The notes: generated from the letters alone by a model not told the origin. DNA of 64,000 bases from Bacillota bacterium (GCA_023436395.1 JAEZJJ010000017.1:1-64000), one strand, 5' to 3'. Numbered from the stretch's first letter, positions 1-9,545 are shown. Program-made: numbers and translations.

Positions 1-138
1 TCAGTTTCCTACACGAAATCTTATTGTCAGAAAGTGCGACGAGCTATGCCTGCTATTAGAAGTATTACCATTTAGATACCAGATTTTCATTATAGCTTGT
101 GAAAGCTGATTTCATGTATGTTTCCTAGACTATAATAA

Positions 139-181
139 AAGCACATTTACCGTGATGATTATCATCTTAGTAATTGTGCTT
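139..181 (-). terminator. hairpin terminator of the 119-aa membrane protein gene
   Basis: Arms at 139-150 and 170-181 pair over 12 bp with one mismatch. Read on the minus strand the hairpin is followed by TTTTATTAT. It lies just past the stop of the minus-strand gene that ends at 197. Nothing else is seen in the first 196 bases. Confidence 0.5.
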
Positions 182-196
182 AATGATCCTATCTCA

Positions 197-556
197 TTAC
201 TTTTTACCACTCATCTTTATTTTTATCTTTCTAGTCGCAAAATCAAGGAGTTCTCCTAGCATTAAAAACATAAATAGTCCTGGATATTTAAAAAAGGAAA
301 AGATAAAAATACCTATCTGTGCAAAAGTTAGTACAAACATGATAATAACAAATTTTCCTGATACCTGCTCTGGAGACACCATATTAATATACCTTTCTAA
401 CTGTTCATCATATTGAAAGGACATCAATCTTTCTAAAATAAAAAATACAAAAAATAACGCACTACTTCTACTAAATGTTACTATATACATCACATAAATA
501 ATAATGTATGTTAGCAATACTATTTCTATGGGAAATCTATTTTCTGATTCTTTCAT
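197..556 (-). CDS. small integral membrane protein, unknown function
   Basis: This encodes 119 residues with three or four hydrophobic segments (roughly residues 8-28, 30-45, 68-88 and 90-105) and a lysine-rich C-terminus, so it is an integral membrane protein with a positive tail expected inside. The start has AGGAGA about 4 bp upstream. I do not recognise a family. The gene stands alone, with a hairpin terminator downstream (139-181) and a DnaA-box-like intergenic region upstream, so context gives no functional clue. Confidence 0.6.
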   Translation of the reverse strand: MKESENRFPIEIVLLTYIIIYVMYIVTFSRSSALFFVFFILERLMSFQYDEQLERYINMVSPEQVSGKFVIIMFVLTFAQIGIFIFSFFKYPGLFMFLMLGELLDFATRKIKIKMSGKK

Positions 557-877
557 TCGATTCTCCTATTTTACTATGTTATATTTACTTATTAGTCTAT
601 AAGTATATCTTCCTTATATGTAATTTATATTAACATACTTATCCTAAATATTCACATCTTTATCATTAACAATTTATCCACATTTTTTTCTATATTCTTT
701 TCCTTATTTAATGATTTTATATATACTTATCCACATTTTTATGTAATCTATCAACATTTTGTGAATAACTTTTTTATTATTGTGGATTATAATATTGTTT
801 ATATAAAAGTAAACAGGAGGATAATTATCCTCCTGTTTCAAAAATAAAAATAATCTATTCCATTTAGTCCTTTGCTC
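557..877. other. AT-rich intergenic region with four DnaA-box-like sites
   Basis: No gene is seen here. Two perfect TTATCCACA boxes lie at 674-682 and 727-735, and two inverted boxes with one mismatch each at 760-768 (TGTGAATAA) and 781-789 (TGTGGATTA), within about 115 bp of very AT-rich sequence. The flanking genes are not the usual oriC neighbours, so this is not called an origin. It could titrate DnaA, regulate a neighbour, or be chance in AT-rich DNA. Confidence 0.4.
811..838 (-). terminator. perfect 28-bp palindrome, terminator of the GGDEF gene
   Basis: A perfect inverted repeat with 14-bp arms (AAACAGGAGGATAA and its complement) lies 40 bp past the stop of the minus-strand gene at 878. 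On the minus strand it continues into a moderately T-rich tract, consistent with intrinsic termination. Confidence 0.6.
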
Positions 878-2017
878 TTAATTTCTTGTTAAACTTCTTT
901 TCTTATTTTGTTTTTGTATATACATCATGTTATCAATATAATCAAGGAACTCATCTATATTTTTATATTGATCATTAAAACTATCAATACCATAGCTGAA
1001 TTTTAAGGTATATGGTTTTCTACTCCCAGCATTATAAGCAGTTAGTCTATCTTTAAATCTATCTAAATATTTAATCATCTGCTTTTTACCTTGATGCTCA
1101 CTTAATACTAAAAATTCATCCCCCCCCATTCTAAAAATCTTTTGCTTAAAGGAAAAACTATTTCTTAGAATTTGGGTAAAGTTTTTTAAAGCTTCATCTC
1201 CTTCTTGATGACCAAAGCGGTCATTAATCCTTTTAAAATCATCTAAATCAATATTTATGGCTGTTAATACTTCTGGTGGTTTCTTAGCTAATTTAGTAAT
1301 ATACCTACTATAACTTTGTTTATTTTCTAAGCCAGTAAGTGCATCATACTGCAATTCATCTATTATATTGAAAATATATGTACAGATTAACAACCCTCCT
1401 ACTGTACTCCATATTGTTAAATAGATTTTCCCTATTACTTGTATCAGAACAACAATTATTAGAACCATTATATAGAGATTAATTAAAACGTATTTATACG
1501 TTACAAATTTTTTATAATAACGTAAAATGCGCAAGCTCCCATAAACTAAGTAAAATAAAGTAGTTAAAGGCACAAGAAAAAATAATGGTCCTCTCATATA
1601 TTCATTCGTAACGTCTACCGTAGCAATCCACCCTACTTTTATATTAATAACTGTAAAAGCAAAGAGAAAGAGTACGGGTATAAAAATACAAATTTTGCAC
1701 CTCTTTACTGATTTTAGATTCTTTTGTAACCAACACTCAAAATACAAAATGACTAACATCAAAAATAGTGGTACAGCCATAAATCCCACCATATTTGTAC
1801 TAAGATTGATCCATCTTAAATTTACCGCATTCTTTACATTAACTAGGACACTAATTATTTCTAATATCAAAATAAAGATGTTCATTCCAAGTAATAACAT
1901 AAATAGTTTATTCATTAATTCTGATTTATCCAGTCTAATATTAGCATGTATAAGGATGATACTTAAGATAATGGTAATTACAAGATTAGTTTGTATTTGA
2001 AAAAACATTATACGCAT
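878..2017 (-). CDS. membrane-anchored diguanylate cyclase (GGDEF)
   Basis: 379 residues. The first ~225 residues hold about seven hydrophobic segments, forming a membrane sensor region. The rest is a GGDEF domain, with DxxxFKxxND-like substrate residues (DLDDFKRINDRFGHQEGD) and an intact signature RMGGDEF near residue 298, so it should make c-di-GMP from two GTP. No RxxD inhibitory site is visible just before the signature, suggesting no product inhibition. The start follows a G-rich ribosome binding site (AGGGGAGG). The codons of the signature contain an eight-base homopolymer (C8 on the plus strand at 1120-1127). The gene is monocistronic, and the signal it senses is unknown. Confidence 0.85.
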   Translation of the reverse strand: MRIMFFQIQTNLVITIILSIILIHANIRLDKSELMNKLFMLLLGMNIFILILEIISVLVNVKNAVNLRWINLSTNMVGFMAVPLFLMLVILYFECWLQKNLKSVKRCKICIFIPVLFLFAFTVINIKVGWIATVDVTNEYMRGPLFFLVPLTTLFYLVYGSLRILRYYKKFVTYKYVLINLYIMVLIIVVLIQVIGKIYLTIWSTVGGLLICTYIFNIIDELQYDALTGLENKQSYSRYITKLAKKPPEVLTAINIDLDDFKRINDRFGHQEGDEALKNFTQILRNSFSFKQKIFRMGGDEFLVLSEHQGKKQMIKYLDRFKDRLTAYNAGSRKPYTLKFSYGIDSFNDQYKNIDEFLDYIDNMMYIQKQNKKRSLTRN

Positions 2018-2288
2018 CCCCCTCCCCTATTGCTTATACTATTAATATTATAGTTTATATCAATTATAATTTTATTATATTCTGACTAATATGTAAAATT
2101 TTTTTCCTTTAATTTCATATTTATTATTCATATTTACAATTTTTTGTCCTGATATACTATTCATTCTAAGTATCCTTGTTTGATATTTAACAATTAGTTT
2201 CTCTTTATTGGTTAAAAAATGTTCTATTTAACAATTTTTTACTTTGATTTTTCATATAATATTAAATAATTTTATACTAGATATCAAT

Positions 2289-2317
2289 TTGACAAATATT
2301 TAATCTCATGATAATAT
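2289..2317 (+). promoter_or_regulatory. adhE promoter
   Basis: TTGACA at 2289-2294 and TAATAT at 2312-2317 are separated by 17 bp, a near-consensus sigma-A promoter. It leaves a leader of roughly 110 nt before the adhE start. Confidence 0.7.
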
Positions 2318-2371
2318 CACAATATATTCTTAATGCATTAGTAATTTTGCATTATTTTATTTTAATACGCA

Positions 2372-2389
2372 TTGTTAAAAATATAACGA
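2372..2389 (+). promoter_or_regulatory. Rex-like operator in the adhE leader
   Basis: TTGTTAA, a 4-bp gap, then ATAACGA resembles the clostridial Rex site TTGTTAANNNNTTAACAA with two mismatches in the second half. Rex senses NADH/NAD+ and commonly controls adhE in clostridia. The site lies downstream of the inferred transcription start, where it would act as a roadblock. This is inference from similarity. Confidence 0.45.
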
Positions 2390-2433
2390 TGTATCACTTG
2401 TTATTATATAACTAACTTAAGGAGGATAATAAA

Positions 2434-5049
2434 ATGTCTGAAAACAAAAAAGTTAAAGAAGAAGCACCTGTAGTTGATGCTGTAAAAATGGTAGATGAAT
2501 TAGTTCAGAAAGCAAAAGTAGCTCTTGATGAGTATATGAAACTTGATCAAGCTCAAATTGATGAAATTACTAAAGCTATGGCTCTTGCTGGTTTATCAGC
2601 GCAAATGAAACTTGCTAAAATGGCACTTGAAGAAACAGGCCGTGGTATTTTTGAAGATAAAGTTACAAAAAATATCTTTGCAACAGAGTATATTTATCAC
2701 AGTATTAAGCACGAAAAAACTGTTGGTGTTATTGAAGATAATGAAGATGAAGGATACATCGAGATTGCTGAACCAGTTGGTATCGTAGCTGGTGTTACAC
2801 CAACAACAAACCCAACATCTACAACAATGTTCAAAGCAATCACATGTGCTAAAACACGTAACCCAATCATATTCGGTTTCCATCCATCTGCACAAAACTG
2901 CTCTCGTGAAGCTGCTATCATCGTAAGAGATGCCGCTATCAAAGCTGGAGCACCTGAAAACTGTATTCAATGGATTGAAGTACCATCTATCGATGCGACT
3001 AATGCACTTATGAATCATCCTGATGTAGCAACTGTACTTGCAACTGGTGGTTCTGCAATGGTTAAAGCTGCATACTCTACTGGTAAACCAGCCCTTGGTG
3101 TAGGCCCTGGTAACGTACCAGCTTTTGTTGAAAAAACAGCTAACCTTGAACAATCTCTTACAGATATTATTCTTTCTAAGTCATTTGATAATGGTATGAT
3201 TTGTGCTTCTGAACAAGCTGCAATCATTGAAGCACCTATTTATGATAAAGCAGTTGCTTTCATGAAAAAACAAGGTTGCTACTTTGCAACTAAAGAAGAA
3301 ATTGAAAAATTATCTCCAGTGGTTATTGACCCAGTCCGCATGATGGCAGGTCCAGCAATCGTTGGTAAATATCCTCATGAAATTGCAGCTCTTGCTGGCA
3401 TTACTATTCCAAAGGAAACTAAAGTCATCTGCTGCGAAATTGATGGTGTTGGTGAAGCTTACCCACTTTCAAGAGAAAAACTTTCTCCAGTGCTTGCTAT
3501 TGTAAAAGCTAAAGATGTTGAAGATGGTATACAGAAGGCTGAAACAATGGTTGAACTTGGTGGCCTTGGACATACAGCAGTAATCCATACAACAAATAAT
3601 GACCTCATAAACGAATATGGCAAACGACTTAAAGCTTGTCGTATTGTTGTAAACTCTCCATCAGCATTTGGTGGTATCGGCGATGTTTACAACTCACTTA
3701 TGCCTTCATTAACACTTGGTTGTGGTTCTTATGGAAATAACTCTACATCATCTAACGTTACAGCTTCAAACTTAATTAATAAGAAAAGGGTGGCTAAGAG
3801 AAGAGTGAATATGCAATGGTTCAAAATTCCAGAAAAAATCTACTTTGAAGCAGGTTCTGTTCAATATTTAGCTAAGATGCCAGAAATTTCTCGTGCAATG
3901 ATTATTGCTGACCCAATGATGGTACAACTTGGCTATGTTGATAAAGTAACTTACCAATTAAATAAAAACTTAAATAAAGTAGCTATTGAAATCTTCAGTG
4001 AAGTAGAACCAGATCCAGACTTAGAGACAGTACGCAAAGGTACAGCTGCAATGAACTCATTCAAACCAGACGTTATCATCGCTCTTGGTGGTGGTTCTGC
4101 AATGGATGCTGCTAAAGCTATGTGGTTATTCTACGAACACCCAGAAGCTGACTTCGTTGGTATGGCTCAAAAATTCATGGATATTCGTAAACGTGTTTAC
4201 AAATTCCCTAAACTTGGCCACAAAGCTAAAATGGTATCTATTCCTACAACATCAGGTACAGGTTCTGAGGTAACATCTTTCGCTGTAATCTCTGATAAAT
4301 CTAAAAACATGAAATACCCATTAGCTGACTACGAATTAACACCAGATGTAGCTATTATTGATCCAGAATTCGTTATGTCTGTTCCAGCTGGTCCTACAGC
4401 AGATACAGGCCTTGACGTATTAACACATGCTATTGAAGCATATGTATCAGTTTTAGCATCAGACTTCACAGACGCTCTTGCACTTCATGCTATTAAACTT
4501 GTATTTGAATACTTACCACGTTCATACAAAAACGGTGCAAAAGATCCAGAAGCAAGAGAAAAAATGCACAATGCATCTTGTATTGCAGGTATGGCATTTA
4601 CTAATGCATTCCTTGGTATCAACCACTCACTTGCTCATAAACTCGGCGGAGAATTCCATATTCCTCATGGTCGTGCAAATGCACTTCTTCTTCCACATGT
4701 TATTGCATACAATGGTGAAACAAATCCATCTAAATTTATGGCATTCCCTAAATACGGTAAATTTATTGCACCACAAAGATACCAAGATATCGCTAAAATG
4801 TTAGGTCTTAAGGCTTCAACTCCAGAAGAGGGTGTTGCATCACTTGTTCAAGCTGTTAAAGACTTAATGAAAGAACTTAACATCCCATCTACTATTAAAG
4901 AAATGGGTATTGATGAAAAAGATTACTTAGCTAAAATAGGTGATCTTTCTTATAAAGCATTTGAAGATCAATGTACAACAGCTAACCCAAGACTTCCAAA
5001 GGTAACAGAACTTGAAGACCTTTACAAAAAAGCTTACTACGGTAAATAA
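2434..5049 (+). CDS. adhE: bifunctional acetaldehyde-CoA/alcohol dehydrogenase
   Basis: 871 residues, the normal AdhE length. The N-terminal half is a CoA-acylating aldehyde dehydrogenase with its catalytic cysteine in GMICASEQ near residue 256. The C-terminal half (from about residue 460) is an iron-dependent alcohol dehydrogenase, with the NAD site GGGSAMDAAK and the metal-binding stretch around GINHSLAHKLGGEFHIPHG. Together they reduce acetyl-CoA to ethanol using two NADH, regenerating NAD+ in fermentation; AdhE usually forms cytoplasmic filaments. It has a perfect AGGAGG-like ribosome binding site, a consensus promoter and strongly biased codon use (GCT, GGT, AAA), all pointing to high expression. 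It is a single-gene transcript ended by the hairpin at 5080-5127. Confidence 0.97.
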   Translation: MSENKKVKEEAPVVDAVKMVDELVQKAKVALDEYMKLDQAQIDEITKAMALAGLSAQMKLAKMALEETGRGIFEDKVTKNIFATEYIYHSIKHEKTVGVIEDNEDEGYIEIAEPVGIVAGVTPTTNPTSTTMFKAITCAKTRNPIIFGFHPSAQNCSREAAIIVRDAAIKAGAPENCIQWIEVPSIDATNALMNHPDVATVLATGGSAMVKAAYSTGKPALGVGPGNVPAFVEKTANLEQSLTDIILSKSFDNGMICASEQAAIIEAPIYDKAVAFMKKQGCYFATKEEIEKLSPVVIDPVRMMAGPAIVGKYPHEIAALAGITIPKETKVICCEIDGVGEAYPLSREKLSPVLAIVKAKDVEDGIQKAETMVELGGLGHTAVIHTTNNDLINEYGKRLKACRIVVNSPSAFGGIGDVYNSLMPSLTLGCGSYGNNSTSSNVTASNLINKKRVAKRRVNMQWFKIPEKIYFEAGSVQYLAKMPEISRAMIIADPMMVQLGYVDKVTYQLNKNLNKVAIEIFSEVEPDPDLETVRKGTAAMNSFKPDVIIALGGGSAMDAAKAMWLFYEHPEADFVGMAQKFMDIRKRVYKFPKLGHKAKMVSIPTTSGTGSEVTSFAVISDKSKNMKYPLADYELTPDVAIIDPEFVMSVPAGPTADTGLDVLTHAIEAYVSVLASDFTDALALHAIKLVFEYLPRSYKNGAKDPEAREKMHNASCIAGMAFTNAFLGINHSLAHKLGGEFHIPHGRANALLLPHVIAYNGETNPSKFMAFPKYGKFIAPQRYQDIAKMLGLKASTPEEGVASLVQAVKDLMKELNIPSTIKEMGIDEKDYLAKIGDLSYKAFEDQCTTANPRLPKVTELEDLYKKAYYGK

Positions 5050-5079
5050 TCATTCTAGTTTACACTCCTATTAATATAG

Positions 5080-5127
5080 ATATAAAGAAAAACGACTAAC
5101 TCATCAGCTAGTCGTTTTTCTTTATAT
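5080..5127. terminator. bidirectional terminator overlapping a coding 3' end
   Basis: Arms 5080-5098 and 5109-5127 are perfect 19-bp complements with A/T-rich flanks, serving adhE and the convergent transglutaminase gene. The right arm lies inside the last codons of the gene at 5108-7264, where the 15-bp unit TTTTTCTTTATATCG is repeated in tandem. Confidence 0.8.
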
Positions 5128-7264
5128 CGTTTTTCTTTATATCTTTTTTCCAAGTTTTCCCCTTCCTTAAGCCTTCAAAGACCTTTAAAGCTTGTTTGAC
5201 TTCTATGATAGTTATCTTCTTTCTTCCATAGCAATAAGCCTCATAGGGCCTTGTAATAGGTCTTATATCAATCTTATCCTCTAATAACCTATTACTTAAT
5301 TGTTCATAAGTTTCTCCTTCTAGGATTTCATAGTCATGTATGTATAGTAATTTAATTACTTCTTTCAATAAGTGTTCAATACTTTCCTCTGGTTTACTTC
5401 TTAAGAGCTTTACTCTCCAGACTATATACATAAGCACTTTAGCTAATAACCAAAGGATAATCAGTAGGAATGTAGGTGGTATGATACGATAAACTAAACG
5501 AATAAGTTCATTTATTGGAATAGTTCCCTGTAAATTAATAATGCCGCCTAGTCCACCTACGCCTTGAATCATCTGTCTTTGATTGCCACTAGGTGTTGGA
5601 TCAAAAAGCATCCAGCCATACCCTGAAATATAAACTTCTACAAAAGCATGGGCATTCTTCTTCCTAATAATGTACTTTTCTTCTGCAGATTTTTCTTCTG
5701 AATAATAACCACATACATACCTTGCTGGTAATCCTAAGCTTCTACATAAGAGTACCATTCCACTAGCAAAGTCTTGACATATTCCCTGCTTCTGATTAAA
5801 TAAGAAGTCATAAATAGGATCCGCTATTTTATCTTGTTGGGGTGCACCATAAACATAAGTATAGCCTCCCGTAGTTTTCAAATACGTTTCAATACTGTTT
5901 GCAATTTTTGCATCATTATCTGAGTCAGATGAAATATGCCTTGCCAGATTATCGAGTTGTTTCCTCATATATTCAGGAACTTGGGTATACTCTTCCATTA
6001 GTTCATCATATACTTCATCTGTCATGAGTATTTCGTTAAAATAAAATCCACTATTTATAATTAATTTTTCTAATAATTTTAACCATGTAATTCTATTTTG
6101 AAGGCTTGGACTTAACTCAAACATCTTTCCTATAAAAGGTTCCCTTTCTAAATAGCTAATAGTATACCCTACTTGCTTCTTATTCTCTTCCTCTTGAAAA
6201 CATATATTATGAATGTCTCCTGCCATAAGTATATCATTATCATTAGTAAAAACCCCCCTAAGTCCATTTGTAGTTAAAAAATGTCTACAATTATTTACTT
6301 CATAGATATAGGCAGTTTTTATACTTGGAATCGTAATCCCTTCACTCTCTAGATATGATTTACTAATATTTATAAACAGTTCATATTCTTCAAGAAGCTC
6401 CGTTGCATTGACAGGCTTTAAATCAGCATTAGATTTATCTATACGCCATTCCCCATTACTATAATGGCTATAAGCGATTTCTCTTAGATATAAGGGTTCC
6501 TCACTTTCTACTTCGAAGAGAATATCTTCGGAAATACTTGGATTTCTATCTAGTTTTACACTAGTAGGTAAATCTCCTATTAAATTCTTATTATACTGTT
6601 GTATCCATCTAGCCCCTGGCAAATAATCTATTTGTGGTAATATCTTAATTCCTACTAAGATGATTATTAATACCACCCCTAAATGGCTCATATAGCCTTT
6701 AAGAGGAATATCATAATACATGGTTGGTATAGGTTTTTTATCATTTTTATAAAAACAAATAAAGATAAGGCCTAAGCTTAGAATAAATAAACTTACTCGC
6801 TTTAAGTCTACACTTACATGATCATTTACCTCTAAAAATATAAAAGCCGCAATAACTAAAATGTAAGTGGGAGGAAACCATATATCTATTCTTTTTTTAA
6901 TAACTTGAATTAAATCCTTTATTTCTAATAAAGTAATGGCCATACATGATAAAAATAAGATAATGCTAGTTCCTTCTTGTATGAATACCCCTAATATCCC
7001 AGTCAAAGTCACTTTATATTCTATGTATCTCCAACTATACACTCCCAAACATAAGTAGAAAATAAAAACTACTGTAAATACAATTGATCTTTTAGTCTTT
7101 GTCGTATAGTGATAAGCCGCCAAAAGAGTTAAACTAGTAAAAAGCATCCCCCCAAGGGTTGCACTAGGTTGATAATCTGCAAACACTATCAGTCCCAAAG
7201 ATAATACAACACTTATTAAAATCATTTTTAAAACTTCTATTAAAATATTTTTTCCCTTAAACAT
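5108..7264 (-). CDS. transmembrane transglutaminase-like protein (TgpA-type)
   Basis: 718 residues. About seven hydrophobic helices fill residues 10-230, followed by an extracellular region with a transglutaminase-core domain. The triad is visible: Cys in QGICQDFAS near 491, His in NAHAFVEVY near 539 and Asp in LFDPTPSG near 554. One more helix near 605-625 is followed by a DUF4129-like tail. The last residues repeat KNDIK and are encoded by the terminator stem. It is the third gene of a MoxR, DUF58, transglutaminase operon and overlaps the DUF58 gene by 8 bp. Such clusters are widespread; the peptide substrate is unknown and may be cell-surface protein or peptidoglycan crosslinks. Confidence 0.85.
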   Translation of the reverse strand: MFKGKNILIEVLKMILISVVLSLGLIVFADYQPSATLGGMLFTSLTLLAAYHYTTKTKRSIVFTVVFIFYLCLGVYSWRYIEYKVTLTGILGVFIQEGTSIILFLSCMAITLLEIKDLIQVIKKRIDIWFPPTYILVIAAFIFLEVNDHVSVDLKRVSLFILSLGLIFICFYKNDKKPIPTMYYDIPLKGYMSHLGVVLIIILVGIKILPQIDYLPGARWIQQYNKNLIGDLPTSVKLDRNPSISEDILFEVESEEPLYLREIAYSHYSNGEWRIDKSNADLKPVNATELLEEYELFINISKSYLESEGITIPSIKTAYIYEVNNCRHFLTTNGLRGVFTNDNDILMAGDIHNICFQEEENKKQVGYTISYLEREPFIGKMFELSPSLQNRITWLKLLEKLIINSGFYFNEILMTDEVYDELMEEYTQVPEYMRKQLDNLARHISSDSDNDAKIANSIETYLKTTGGYTYVYGAPQQDKIADPIYDFLFNQKQGICQDFASGMVLLCRSLGLPARYVCGYYSEEKSAEEKYIIRKKNAHAFVEVYISGYGWMLFDPTPSGNQRQMIQGVGGLGGIINLQGTIPINELIRLVYRIIPPTFLLIILWLLAKVLMYIVWRVKLLRSKPEESIEHLLKEVIKLLYIHDYEILEGETYEQLSNRLLEDKIDIRPITRPYEAYCYGRKKITIIEVKQALKVFEGLRKGKTWKKDIKKNDIKKND

Positions 7265-8441
7265 ACCTTATCACCTCATACTCATCTGAAAAATACCATG
7301 TACCTACCAGATTTTCTCCTGCCCAAGGACTCTTCTTCATCTCTAATATATTTAAGGATCTCTTTTCCTCTAATTCCTCACTTAAATATTTACTTAAATA
7401 AGAAGTTAAAAATATTTTACTTATAGGAGATGGATAATGCTGATAGAGATAATCATATGGCCACCTCTCCTCACCCACTTGTCCTTCGTTCCCTGTATAT
7501 CCACTTAGTAGTGTAGCTAACTGTGGTATTGCCATGACTTCTGTTAAGGTAAGCTGCTGCCACACTCCATTTTGTCTGTAAATAAGTGTTACCTTTTCCC
7601 CTTGTTTTAAAAAAGTATGAGCCAAAGAAATAGAAGTAACTAATAGCTTATCAATTAGCCTTGCTCTATTTTCCTTATCTTGTTCCTCACAAATAGGATC
7701 TAAAATAAAAATGTACTCTCTCTTAATAGTGGCGTGCTCTTCTCTTTGACGTACCATATAAATGTCACGCCTAGCTAATAGTTTCCAATGCATCAGTTTT
7801 AGAGTGTCTCCTTCTATATAGGGCGCCAATTCATGACATACTTCACCGTCACTGCTGATAACAGGAATTTGTTCATGGTCTCTTTCTTTCACTTTTACTA
7901 GATTGAGAAGATTTTCTACTTTCCCTAATGTTACCACTTGTGGTAAGACGGATACTTCCTTTTCTAAGGTGCATTTTATACGTCTCTTCATAATTCCAAA
8001 ATAATCTTGAAGCACAATCTCTTCTATTCCTATAGTCTCCTTGCCACTGTATTCTCCTACGTACTCTAATGTAATCTCTTTAGTGCTCCTTGGTGGTAAT
8101 GCCACACATATGCTATCATACTGTTTAGCTGCTACATGATAAGTGGTCTTTAAAAAAATATAAATATAGGGACTTTGTAACCATGCTTTATTTTGAATAT
8201 TGATAGTCAGCTCGACTTGTGCCTTTTTATTAATTCTCACATAGCTTTCATCTTTAATGGCGAAACTCAAACAAGGCTTAACCACTAGTAAATGTATAAC
8301 TGAGATTACTCCACCTAATATACAAATTGTTAGAAACTTCATATATGCCATATCTGTCTTTAAATAAAGGCTAACCAATAGATAAAGAGTGACTACTATA
8401 AATAAATAGTTAGGCGTGATTGGCCTCTTTTTTCCCTTCAT
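7257..8441 (-). CDS. DUF58 domain membrane protein
   Basis: About 394 residues. Two hydrophobic helices near the N-terminus (about residues 12-30 and 36-55) precede a cytoplasmic part with the DUF58 signature DTLKLMHWKLLARRD near residue 210. DUF58 proteins have a von Willebrand A-like fold and accompany MoxR ATPases, probably as their client or adaptor. The ATG at 8441 is chosen; a GTG at 8447 overlaps the upstream moxR stop as GTGA and is an equally plausible coupled start. It sits between moxR and the transglutaminase gene in one operon. Confidence 0.8.
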   Translation of the reverse strand: MKGKKRPITPNYLFIVVTLYLLVSLYLKTDMAYMKFLTICILGGVISVIHLLVVKPCLSFAIKDESYVRINKKAQVELTINIQNKAWLQSPYIYIFLKTTYHVAAKQYDSICVALPPRSTKEITLEYVGEYSGKETIGIEEIVLQDYFGIMKRRIKCTLEKEVSVLPQVVTLGKVENLLNLVKVKERDHEQIPVISSDGEVCHELAPYIEGDTLKLMHWKLLARRDIYMVRQREEHATIKREYIFILDPICEEQDKENRARLIDKLLVTSISLAHTFLKQGEKVTLIYRQNGVWQQLTLTEVMAIPQLATLLSGYTGNEGQVGEERWPYDYLYQHYPSPISKIFLTSYLSKYLSEELEEKRSLNILEMKKSPWAGENLVGTWYFSDEYEVIRYV

Positions 8442-8443
8442 AC

Positions 8444-9370
8444 TCACACCACAATTTGAACCTTTCTAAGAGCCTCTTTAATAACTCTCTCAACCTGTTC
8501 TAAGGAAGCCTCATAGCCTGATTTTAGCCTAATACGATGTCCTATAATAGGTACAATTATTTTCTGCACATCATCTGGTAAGACATAATCTCTGCCATTT
8601 AATAAAGCCCAGGCTTTAGCCCCTTTAATAAGTGCTAAACTCCCCCTTGGATTAATACCTATTTTCACAGCCTCATGAGTACTAATGGCTTCTATAACAT
8701 CTAGTAGATATTCTTTTAACTTATCATTTACCAATACTTCCTTCACATTTTCTCGAAGATTTAATAAAAGTTCCTTTGGCATTACTGATGTAAGGTTATG
8801 AATAGGGTCCTCATACTCATAACGACTTAGTATTTCTCTCCAATCTTCTCTTACAGGATAGGTGATATAAAGCTTCATAAAGAATCTATCTAACTGAGCT
8901 TCTGGTAAAGGATAAGTCCCTTCATTTTCTATAGTGTTTTGCGTCGCAATAACCATAAAAGGTGTTGGCAAGCTTCTCGTTTCTCCTTCAATGGTTACCT
9001 GTCTTTCTTCCATTGCTTCTAAAAGACTAGACTGTACTCTAGGTGATGCTCTATTAATCTCATCTGCTAGTAAGAAATTACAAAGTGCTGCTCCTTCTTT
9101 ATAATCCATCTCTCCTGTAGTACGATTATATAAATAATAACCCGTAATATCAGAAGGAAGTACATCTGGAGTGAACTGTACCCTTTTAAATGTTCCATCT
9201 ATACTTTTACTTAAGGCTAATGCAAGCTTTGTTTTCCCCACCCCTGGCAAGCCCTCTAATAAAACATGTCCTTCACTCAATAAGGCCACTAACAAATACT
9301 CTAAGTTCTCCTTTTCTCCAATAATAACAGATTCCATATTTTCTAGCACTTCTTGTAATGCAGTATGCAT
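8444..9370 (-). CDS. MoxR-family AAA+ ATPase
   Basis: 308 residues, typical of the family. Walker A is GLPGVGKTKLA near residue 40, Walker B is LLADEINRA near 103, and sensor 1 follows in FMVIATQNTIENEGTYPLPEAQLDRF. The C-terminal helical lid has GINPRGSLALIKGAKAWALL. MoxR ATPases act as chaperones that mature or remodel partner proteins; here the partners are presumably the DUF58 and transglutaminase proteins downstream. Start is supported by GGGGGAG five bases before the ATG. First gene of its operon. Confidence 0.9.
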   Translation of the reverse strand: MHTALQEVLENMESVIIGEKENLEYLLVALLSEGHVLLEGLPGVGKTKLALALSKSIDGTFKRVQFTPDVLPSDITGYYLYNRTTGEMDYKEGAALCNFLLADEINRASPRVQSSLLEAMEERQVTIEGETRSLPTPFMVIATQNTIENEGTYPLPEAQLDRFFMKLYITYPVREDWREILSRYEYEDPIHNLTSVMPKELLLNLRENVKEVLVNDKLKEYLLDVIEAISTHEAVKIGINPRGSLALIKGAKAWALLNGRDYVLPDDVQKIIVPIIGHRIRLKSGYEASLEQVERVIKEALRKVQIVV

Positions 9371-9545
9371 TTTTCTCCCCCTTGATTAATAGCTATGATG
9401 TAGCTAATCTAGACTCAGTTCATCTATAAATATTCTATCATATTTGAATTATTAAACAAATATATTCCTAGGCTTGTAGTTATAGTAAGTTGCAATTAAA
9501 AATCAGATTACTTATAATAGCTACATACTAAATGAGGTGATAATA

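Larger units (their letters stand above)
2018..2433. other. adhE upstream region
   Basis: This 416-bp gene-free stretch separates the divergent GGDEF and adhE genes. It holds a consensus adhE promoter (2289-2317) and a Rex-like inverted repeat (2372-2389). Several extra TTTAACAA half sites occur at about 2186-2235. No coding potential is seen. Confidence 0.6.

Noticed and set aside
557..877. Chromosomal replication origin
   Set aside because: DnaA-box-like sites are present, but none of the usual origin genes are next to it. Kept only as a DnaA-box cluster.
2596..3153. 185-codon ORF antisense to adhE
   Set aside because: A mirror of the biased codon use of adhE; Cys/Ser-rich translation with no start signal.
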